In this document: piece by piece, positions 41,581-47,649 of the stretch
Position numbering within the stretch: the stretch's first letter is position 1
How the letters are laid out: each line of letters opens with the position of its first letter
Assembly: GCA_910585535.1 (NCBI GenBank)
Contig: CAJUFK010000013.1
Span: 1 to 47,649 of the forward strand
Reading direction: 5' to 3'
Source: an uncultured Angelakisella sp.
Lineage (GTDB): Bacteria; Bacillota; Clostridia; Oscillospirales; Ruminococcaceae
Length of the DNA stretch: 47,649 bases
Translations under genes and position numbers: made by a program
Notes under the pieces: model-generated
The model's database searches: none
The model's input: only the letters and a program-made list of their open reading frames with translations
What the model was told of the DNA's origin: nothing

Positions 41581-44082
41581 TTAGTAACTATATCTAATAG
41601 CTGCCGCAAAACCTGTGACGGTTACGCCAGACCAAACACTAACATCGCCAAAGGTTCTTGCGCCAGCAGGAACAGGGGCCATTCCTGACACACAAGTTGT
41701 GATGTCATAGACATACACGTCACAAAATTCATCTGGATACACCCTGTAATACACTTGGCAATTCATATTTTTTATGTGCTGAATCGCTTTTTCCAATTCA
41801 TGTGCAAAAGACTCGCTGGTATGACCCAATTCAATCTTTTCATTGTCTTCCAGCACAATTCGGTACACAACATAAGTTTCTGTTTCTTCAGGACATTTGA
41901 TCAATTTCAGTCTCATTCCTGGATGAACATTTTTTCTTATGTACTCCTGACGTTCGTCATCAGCCGCAAAAGAGTGCAGGTCCAAATCAGCATCGCTGCC
42001 AACCTCGAAATGGGAAATATACCGCTGTTTAAAGCCACCAGCTTTTGCACACCGTTTGCTTTGATCATCATTCTTTGTAATATAGATCCGCTTATCCTTT
42101 TGGGACATCTCGGCTCTTTCTGTCTTTTCCTTAGCCCGTGTCAGCGCAACATAACACACTTTGTGTTCCAAAAGGTCTTCTGCAGCGGGATCTCCCATTG
42201 CCTCGATCACATCATCAATAACAATTACAGAATCAAATTCTTTGCCTTTTGCCCGATGAATATCGCTAACCGTAATAGCATATTGGCGACCTGCTTCGGA
42301 TTCATATAATACAGGCTCTCTGGTGTTTCTCAAAAGGCCTTTTAGCAAATCTGCAACCTCATATCTGTTCCGTACCTCTCCACGCTGTGTTGAAACAAGG
42401 GCCATCCACCGTCGCTGTACAATTTCATATCCGACCTCAGGGAACAGGGCAAGATTCTTTGCTACAAAGGCAGTTTCGTCAACAGACTCATTTTCATAAT
42501 CACAGAACACACGCGCAATCCAACCACCCAATGTCGAAGATCCCGAGCCACGATGCAAAGCGTGCGGTACATCCGTGTTTTGGAGCCATGCAGAAATTTG
42601 CAACGCCTGACCGTTTGTGCGAGTAAGAATCCCCAACGTTTTGCCCTGATTAATATATTGTTGTGCATCGCTTCTTGAAAACTCGGTCAGCTTTGCCGGT
42701 ATTTGGGGAATATGGGCCAGCAGATCGTTTGCTGCAGAGACGCAATCACGAGTGGAGCCTGTAAGGATTGCCTTACGGTATGGGACGGTCAGTTGTCCAA
42801 AGATATCTCCTTGGCGATGGTTCTCTGTAAGTGCATAATAATTGGCATTGGGGAAACTTTTGAAAATCTCCTGGTAGAATTGATCGGACGACATAACCAA
42901 TGGATTATCTTTCGCCATATAGTCGTACAGCGCCTGACAAAAATCACCCAAAAGGGTAAAGCCACAGGTTTCGGGCAACCCCCTAAGCATCGCAAGAACT
43001 AATTCTGCGCGACTGCCAACCAAATCCTGAACCTCATCGACCATGATGTGCTCATAATCTGCAAGTATATCTCTTTTCTCCTTAAAAATGGATGTAGCAG
43101 CTTTAATACGTTGATCATAGTTACACGTTTCCAACCGAAAGTCTTTTGTAAGCAGCTTCTTGTGGTTTTCTTGTACCCATGCCAGCATATACGTAGAGAA
43201 AGAATCAAATGTGCGAACTTCTACAGCCTGCCATTGGTAATCAATACAACCAGTTTTAGCTGCATCCGCCAATCTGCTTCTTACCACCTCCACAGCAGAA
43301 CGGGAAAAACATAGCACCAAGATATTTTCTGCCTCGGCTTCTCCTTTGTTAATCATATAGATGATTTTTTCAATCAATGTCCATGTTTTACCAGTACCTG
43401 GACCAGCATTAACGATGCTTCGTTCTTTGGGTCTGGCTTCAATAATTTCCCCCTGTGTGGTTTCCGTAAAGGAATTAAAATCAATCTTCTTAACTTCCAC
43501 TGGCTTAGATGCTGGCGGAGTAGCTTTTTTGACAATAAACAGATCATCCGGGACAGGCCTTTTTTCCACTTGGGTTGGGAAACCAAAGTCGTTGGTATGC
43601 TTATGCTCTGGTTCGTCACCTGCAAACAGTTTTGCAGCTGCTTCGGTATCTCCATTGTTCGATGTATGTTTTTCCCGTACAGCTTCTTCAAATTCAAAAA
43701 TAGCTGGTTGAGCCCTTTGATTCTCCTCATAAATTGCAAGCTCGGCAGGATCAAAATCAGGACGACAATTATGAAAGCTACTGCATTCCGTATTAAGACA
43801 TTTGCAGACAACCTTCTCATGACCTTGGGCATCTCTGATGGTTCCCCAGGGATAGTCACTTTTTGCAGCGAATGCACAGTGAACTGCATAATTGTATTCT
43901 TTCTTCTGAAGGCTTGTTAAAGCACATTGTTTTTCGAGGATAAAGCGAATTTCCGAGGCAAGGAGGATTTCCAGGGAAAATGGGTCATGTATTTTTGACA
44001 GGAAAACATAATCTTCATAAATACTCTTTTTGATGGGATACAAATTGCTCCGGAATGTTACAGTGCTGACATTATTCTCCAT
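41581..44082 (-). CDS. UvrD/Rep-type SF1 helicase with N-terminal Cys-rich domain
   Basis: 833 residues. The N-terminal region (1-200) holds a Cys/His cluster, KCLNTECSSFHNC, that may bind zinc, then a variable linker. The helicase begins with VNAGPGTGKTWTLIEKIIYM (Walker A, about 240). Further motifs: ILVLCFSRSAVEVVRSRL, IMVDEVQDLVGSRAELVLAM (motif II), TLLGDFCQALYDY (III), TENHRQG (IV), VSDIHRAKGKEFDSVIVIDD (V) and VCYVALTRAKEK (VI). A C-terminal extension (about 720-833) is unrecognised. The start overlaps the Hsp70-like gene by 11 bp, so the two are coupled. It is not part of canonical DISARM, where the analogous place is held by drmE or drmD. Helicase identity is firm. Confidence 0.88.
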   Translation of the reverse strand: MENNVSTVTFRSNLYPIKKSIYEDYVFLSKIHDPFSLEILLASEIRFILEKQCALTSLQKKEYNYAVHCAFAAKSDYPWGTIRDAQGHEKVVCKCLNTECSSFHNCRPDFDPAELAIYEENQRAQPAIFEFEEAVREKHTSNNGDTEAAAKLFAGDEPEHKHTNDFGFPTQVEKRPVPDDLFIVKKATPPASKPVEVKKIDFNSFTETTQGEIIEARPKERSIVNAGPGTGKTWTLIEKIIYMINKGEAEAENILVLCFSRSAVEVVRSRLADAAKTGCIDYQWQAVEVRTFDSFSTYMLAWVQENHKKLLTKDFRLETCNYDQRIKAATSIFKEKRDILADYEHIMVDEVQDLVGSRAELVLAMLRGLPETCGFTLLGDFCQALYDYMAKDNPLVMSSDQFYQEIFKSFPNANYYALTENHRQGDIFGQLTVPYRKAILTGSTRDCVSAANDLLAHIPQIPAKLTEFSRSDAQQYINQGKTLGILTRTNGQALQISAWLQNTDVPHALHRGSGSSTLGGWIARVFCDYENESVDETAFVAKNLALFPEVGYEIVQRRWMALVSTQRGEVRNRYEVADLLKGLLRNTREPVLYESEAGRQYAITVSDIHRAKGKEFDSVIVIDDVIEAMGDPAAEDLLEHKVCYVALTRAKEKTERAEMSQKDKRIYITKNDDQSKRCAKAGGFKQRYISHFEVGSDADLDLHSFAADDERQEYIRKNVHPGMRLKLIKCPEETETYVVYRIVLEDNEKIELGHTSESFAHELEKAIQHIKNMNCQVYYRVYPDEFCDVYVYDITTCVSGMAPVPAGARTFGDVSVWSGVTVTGFAAAIRYSY

Positions 44083-45538
44083 ACTGCACCTGCCTTCCTG
44101 GCAGTTTGTAATAACACTTCAATTGCGTATATTCCCATAACCGACGGAACTCTGCAGGCCGCATATTGCTCCCAGCGACAACAGTAAATACCATATTCTG
44201 ATCAACAGAAGCCCTCAGCTCAATTTGCTCCTGAAGGAAGCGGTATGCGGGAACTGACAGCGTCTTATACCTTTCTGGTGAGGCCTCAATATCAGGACTG
44301 CCACCAAAAACAAACCGAGCCTCTTTGGTAGAATCCACAATTCCAAAATGGCACATATGCTCCCATCCGCAAATGGGAGTATCTGGCCTCAGAATCTCGT
44401 AATATGCATTGTCGCTCAACACGATACCAATAGACTGATTAGAGTAATAGTCTCCGGGAGTCATCGCCAGCATAGCAGCACCTTGTCCAACATTCCACAT
44501 AGTTTCTTCCGGGAAGAACAACTTATCCCCATACTTGTCATCCATCTTCTCCAACAGAGGTCGCAGATTGCTGCTGCCACCCACCATAACAATCCGGTCA
44601 ATATTGGAAAGACCAACTCCCGACTGATGGATTGCTTCTTCCAAGCAATTCATCGCCATAGTAACTTCCGGATCTACAATATCTGCAAACCAGTCATATT
44701 CCAATGTTTCACGGCAAGCACCGTATACGCCATAATTGTTGATGGAAATTGTGGCAGTATCATCATCACACAGCATACGTTTCGCACGTTCGGCACGAAC
44801 TCGCATCATATCTTGGGCACTGGGCGGCATGTCTGTAAATGCCTTTTCAATTCCCTTCTTGCGGGCAATTTTTGCGTGAATACGTTTTGCGATTTTATCA
44901 TCGATATAATCACCAGCAATATTCTTGCCGACTGTCGCCAATTCTGATACTTTACCATTAGCATGCTGAAGAATAGAGACGTCAAGTGTGCCACCGCCCC
45001 AGTCAAAAATTGCAACAACAGAAGAACTCTTCAATTCGTTATAATTTGCGAAAAAGGCAGCCGTTGGTTCGTTAATAAAAGAATGAATACGGATTCCGGC
45101 TTTCTTTGCAGCTTCACGCAGTTTTGCACGTTTGGATGCACTGAATCCAATAGGAATTGCTACTATAGCTTCTTCCATATCAATTCCGGTACGATTATAC
45201 ACATTGCTCTTCAGATACTTAAAAACCTCGCTGGCCACATCGATGGCTGTCCATTCGCGCCCAGCAATTGTTTCCATCCATCCAGAGTCCAAAATGCTTT
45301 TAACCGACGAGATGTACTCACACGACTCGCTCAATTCCATCTTTTTATCCCAAGCATCCCGGCCATTAAATACATCCCCTGTGGTTTTATCAATTGCAAC
45401 AACGGAAGGGATTGGACGTCCCTCTTCATCTCCGTACTTAAGAGGTTTCTGCGTTTGATCCATCACCACATATCCAACAGTTGCGGTGTTGGTTGTACCG
45501 AAGTCAATACCAAAATAATATTTCAATCCTGTTGCCAC
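44072..45538 (-). CDS. Hsp70/DnaK-like ATPase, short C-terminal region
   Basis: 488 residues. Actin-fold ATPase motifs of Hsp70 are clear: phosphate-1 YFGIDFGTTNTATVGYV, IPSVVAID, INEPTAAFFANYNE, phosphate-2 AIFDWGGGTLDVSIL (DLGGGT in DnaK), GDYIDDKIAKRI, and adenosine site IDRIVMVGGSSNLRPLLE. About 390 residues form the nucleotide-binding domain. Only about 100 residues remain for a substrate-binding part, shorter than in DnaK (~640 total). The start is GTG at 45538 with GAGGTG upstream. It lies between a coiled-coil gene (11 bp) and the UvrD-like gene (overlap). It may act as a nucleotide-dependent switch or assembly factor for the defence complex; this is inference. A housekeeping DnaK is unlikely given size and context. 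Confidence 0.9.
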   Translation of the reverse strand: MATGLKYYFGIDFGTTNTATVGYVVMDQTQKPLKYGDEEGRPIPSVVAIDKTTGDVFNGRDAWDKKMELSESCEYISSVKSILDSGWMETIAGREWTAIDVASEVFKYLKSNVYNRTGIDMEEAIVAIPIGFSASKRAKLREAAKKAGIRIHSFINEPTAAFFANYNELKSSSVVAIFDWGGGTLDVSILQHANGKVSELATVGKNIAGDYIDDKIAKRIHAKIARKKGIEKAFTDMPPSAQDMMRVRAERAKRMLCDDDTATISINNYGVYGACRETLEYDWFADIVDPEVTMAMNCLEEAIHQSGVGLSNIDRIVMVGGSSNLRPLLEKMDDKYGDKLFFPEETMWNVGQGAAMLAMTPGDYYSNQSIGIVLSDNAYYEILRPDTPICGWEHMCHFGIVDSTKEARFVFGGSPDIEASPERYKTLSVPAYRFLQEQIELRASVDQNMVFTVVAGSNMRPAEFRRLWEYTQLKCYYKLPGRQVQYGE

Positions 45539-45549
45539 ACTTTTTCACC

Positions 45550-46785
45550 TCACTTGAGTTTCATGCCACCCTTTTCCAGTATATCGAAAATACTCTGAAG
45601 CTGGAGCTTTAGATTTTCACCCAGATCACAACTCATAGGTACATCCAATGCATCCACAAAATCCCGATATTCCACTCTGATCCTAGACGCAAATCTTTGC
45701 AGCCATTCATCCGCCTGTTTGTTTTTGTCTCGGCTGAGAATTTCGGTTACTTTTATTCTTTCTGCAATTTCTGCGTCTTTTTCGGCAATAATGGAGTCCT
45801 TCTGTGCTATGTTCTGCCTTAATATAAGGATATCACCTTTTGCTGCAGACAGTTCTTCCCTCAGTTCATCAATCGTCATCTGCTGATCTGCAATCTGATG
45901 AATAGTACATTGTAGTTTCTTCTGCTCCTCTTTCAATTCTTGGGTCAATATATCAATCTTTCTTTTCTGTTGAACATATTCAGATTTAACAGCTACTGCA
46001 GCTTTGTCTGCTTTGTTGAGTAAATCAATAAGGTATGCTGCCACATCGACAGGAGGCTCCCCGGATGTCATAGGTTCTGTAGACATGGGTACTACAGGTG
46101 CAACCGCTTCTGCAGAATTATTGATTGATAGGGGAGAAACCGTTTGAGAACCTTTTGACTGACGGTATTCGTCAATCCATTGCTTCACCTTTGTTATATT
46201 GGCTACCCTCTTTTGGGACAGCCCATTTGGATCAATTTCTTCCAAAGTGGATTCCACAACAGAAATAAAATCTACGATAGAAGCCTGTTCTTTTATGTCA
46301 ATTTCTGACAAAGGAACAAGGTGTACTTTGGGGTTTAATTCCTCAAAGAAATACTTCAGCATAATAGATTTGATGTTGCCCAGTCGTTTCTTATCCTTAT
46401 TGAAATAAGTGTGAGAGAAATTCGTGATAACTACGGGTAGCAGATGCACTGATTTTTTATCGTTCAACAGTAACGCAAGCAAGTGAGTCTGCAAACAGAA
46501 TGCTGTCTTTGTGTTCGTTCTGTACATTTTCCCGGCAAAGAAAGACTGCAGTCCCTGCTCCTGATTTTCGATTCGAGCAAGATATTCCTTAAATGGTTTG
46601 GCGGCACAATAACTGACTCCATCGTATAGATACTGCTCTGCACGTTCAGAATATCCTTCGCTAACAGCTAATTTCACCCAAATATCGCAGAATTGCTTTC
46701 GTTCGCTTTTAGATGGTTCTTTTCCCTTTTTCTCTCTTTTTATTTCAAAAAGATGCTCCAGGGTATCAATACAATCGTTTTCCAT
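45550..46785 (-). CDS. Coiled-coil protein upstream of the Hsp70-like gene, C-terminus faintly GrpE-like
   Basis: 411 residues. The N-terminal half (1-225) is helical and unrecognised, with RKQFCDIWVKLAVSEGYSER and HLLALLLNDKKSVHLLPVVI. A low-complexity linker (about 225-265, rich in Ser/Pro/Thr/Val) is followed by a long coiled coil (about 270-360, e.g. KIDILTQELKEEQKKLQ). The C-terminal 45 residues (SRIRVEYRDFVDALD, then LQLQSIFDILEKGGMKL) recall the end of GrpE, the exchange factor of Hsp70, but the match is short and uncertain. The ATG at 46785 has GGAGG seven bases upstream. Its stop lies 11 bp before the Hsp70-like start, so they probably work together. First gene of the operon. Confidence 0.78.
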   Translation of the reverse strand: MENDCIDTLEHLFEIKREKKGKEPSKSERKQFCDIWVKLAVSEGYSERAEQYLYDGVSYCAAKPFKEYLARIENQEQGLQSFFAGKMYRTNTKTAFCLQTHLLALLLNDKKSVHLLPVVITNFSHTYFNKDKKRLGNIKSIMLKYFFEELNPKVHLVPLSEIDIKEQASIVDFISVVESTLEEIDPNGLSQKRVANITKVKQWIDEYRQSKGSQTVSPLSINNSAEAVAPVVPMSTEPMTSGEPPVDVAAYLIDLLNKADKAAVAVKSEYVQQKRKIDILTQELKEEQKKLQCTIHQIADQQMTIDELREELSAAKGDILILRQNIAQKDSIIAEKDAEIAERIKVTEILSRDKNKQADEWLQRFASRIRVEYRDFVDALDVPMSCDLGENLKLQLQSIFDILEKGGMKLK

Positions 46786-46872
46786 AATATAGCCTCCATA
46801 AAATAGTATCATTAAATAAATATGCCCAATATCGTTCTCCATTTAAAGAACATTCTATTTCTCCATAACCAA

Positions 46873-47649
46873 TTACTTTTTGCGCCAAACAGATTCTTTA
46901 CACTTCCATTCTAATAATAATTCCTGTTCGTTCACAATGGCTTTCCAAACTGGGCAAAGAAAACAATCTATGCTGTGCATTACATTTTCCAATGTCAGTT
47001 CTGTCATCTTTAAACGACGCAAATATTGCCGCCAGCGAACCTGAATATCCTTGTTATCGGCCAAAGCAATCACTTTGTCGAAACTGTTCTGTTCGTATGC
47101 AGTACCTCGATTTTTCAGCGTTTCAAAGATAGCCTGCTGGAGTGTTCTTCCATCGAAATCGAACAAGGAAGACAGATAATAAATATCATAAATGTCCTTC
47201 ATACGGCTGGTCAGTTCCAAACGCTGAAGCAATGCGTCAAACTTCTCTGAGATTGTGCTTTCTAAGGAGTAGGTCAGCACTTCCGGCACATCAAATCCTT
47301 CCAACTGTAGGGGGATCGTTCGCTTATGAGAGGTGGGGACAATAATATCACCGACACCGAAATCCACATCAAAGGGAGTACGGGTATTTTTGATTTGCCC
47401 CACCAGTTGGAAGCTGACACCAGCATACTTCCGCTGGGGAGAAATGGTTTCAAAGCCTCTGGTCGTGAATGTAATAAAATCATTCCCGCTGTCCACTGCG
47501 ATAATTTCGTTCACCATGCGCTCCACATCTTCAATAGTTCTGGGAAACTGTCGAAGTAGAAAGTCAATATCCACAGTGGCACGGCTCTCAAAATTTGTTA
47601 GGGTCTGTTCACATAAGGGCATCGACAATAAGTGCGAAATAGATAAAAG
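46873..47649 (-). CDS. AbiEii-like nucleotidyltransferase toxin, N-terminus off the right edge
   Basis: At least 258 codons, open to the window edge. ESRATVDIDFLLRQFPRTIE gives the AbiEii motif RxTxDID with its metal-binding Asp pair. Further on, DFGVGDIIVP and a helical part with LESTISEKFDALLQR and SRMKDIYDIYYLSSL are typical of the family (the SRxKDxYD motif). AbiEii toxins are nucleotidyltransferases paired with an AbiEi antitoxin, which would lie beyond the edge. An internal TTG or ATG near 47628-47622 is possible but would start just before the catalytic motif, so the true start is most likely outside. The upstream LKGG-like motif expected before RxTxDID was not seen in the 21 edge bases. 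An 88-bp gap separates it from the defence operon. Confidence 0.8.
   Translation of the reverse strand, partial: LLSISHLLSMPLCEQTLTNFESRATVDIDFLLRQFPRTIEDVERMVNEIIAVDSGNDFITFTTRGFETISPQRKYAGVSFQLVGQIKNTRTPFDVDFGVGDIIVPTSHKRTIPLQLEGFDVPEVLTYSLESTISEKFDALLQRLELTSRMKDIYDIYYLSSLFDFDGRTLQQAIFETLKNRGTAYEQNSFDKVIALADNKDIQVRWRQYLRRLKMTELTLENVMHSIDCFLCPVWKAIVNEQELLLEWKCKESVWRKK

Noticed and set aside
33034..46785. Calling the operon a complete class 2 DISARM system
   Set aside because: DrmA, DrmB and a 5mC methyltransferase are present, but drmC (PLD domain) and drmE are not recognisable, and extra genes are unlike the described classes.
33034..46785. Druantia type II (cytosine methylase plus DUF1998 helicase)
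   Set aside because: In Druantia the helicase and DUF1998 are in one very large DruE protein; here they are separate DrmA- and DrmB-like proteins.

Overview
The window looks like the chromosome of a GC-rich gut Clostridia member (Oscillospiraceae/Ruminococcaceae type). The evidence is an SRP RNA followed by dnaX, ybaB and recR, a T-box-controlled amino-acid transporter, strong Shine-Dalgarno sites with frequent GTG/TTG starts, and a secreted dockerin-bearing M60 mucinase-like protease. Three compositional zones are visible by eye. The core chromosome (1 to ~22.67 kb) is GC-rich, a mobilizable element (~22.7-32.05 kb) is slightly lower, and a defence region (~32.05-47.65 kb) is clearly AT-richer.

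Core region. The 5' part of murA runs off the left edge. Next is a membrane-tethered S41/PDZ protein whose catalytic Ser appears replaced by Gly. It converges on a three-gene ABC importer of the TrpXYZ type, preceded by a promoter and a complete T-box leader with a probable UGG (Trp) specifier. Leftward genes follow: an Imm22-like small protein, a small membrane protein, apbE, recR, ybaB, a conserved small ORF, dnaX and the SRP RNA. Rightward, a 1622-residue M60 metallopeptidase with a dockerin-like module is followed at 6 bp by a membrane-anchored protein with a possible cohesin-like domain, then a YbjN-like gene. sbcC and sbcD run leftward and complete the core.

Junction and mobile element. 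A tRNA-Pro(UGG) gene has its own promoter and terminator and is preceded, in the same presumed transcript, by two truncated copies of its own 5' half. Beyond it lie a lone nucleotidyltransferase-fold gene, a tyrosine recombinase, an excisionase, a MobP/MobL-type relaxase with C-terminal Sel1 repeats, a ribbon-helix-helix accessory protein, an oriT-like intergenic region, and a winged-helix regulator. Divergent from the last is a 1016-residue protein with the DxDGD signature of double-psi beta-barrel RNA polymerases (YonO / eukaryotic RdRp-like). It is translationally coupled to an unrecognised 298-residue partner. No conjugation-channel genes are present, so this is an integrative mobilizable element or only part of a larger element.

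Defence region. Eight tightly packed leftward genes form one apparent operon: a coiled-coil protein with a faint GrpE-like tail, an Hsp70-like ATPase, a UvrD-type helicase, DrmA-like helicase, DrmB-like DUF1998 protein, a NERD-nuclease/SF1-helicase fusion, a DNA cytosine methyltransferase and Vsr. The DrmA-DrmB-methyltransferase core is that of DISARM, but drmC and drmE are not visible and a chaperone-like module and two other helicases take their place. An AbiEii-like nucleotidyltransferase gene enters from the right edge. The two best candidates for undescribed biology are the polymerase-partner cassette and this Hsp70-containing DISARM variant.
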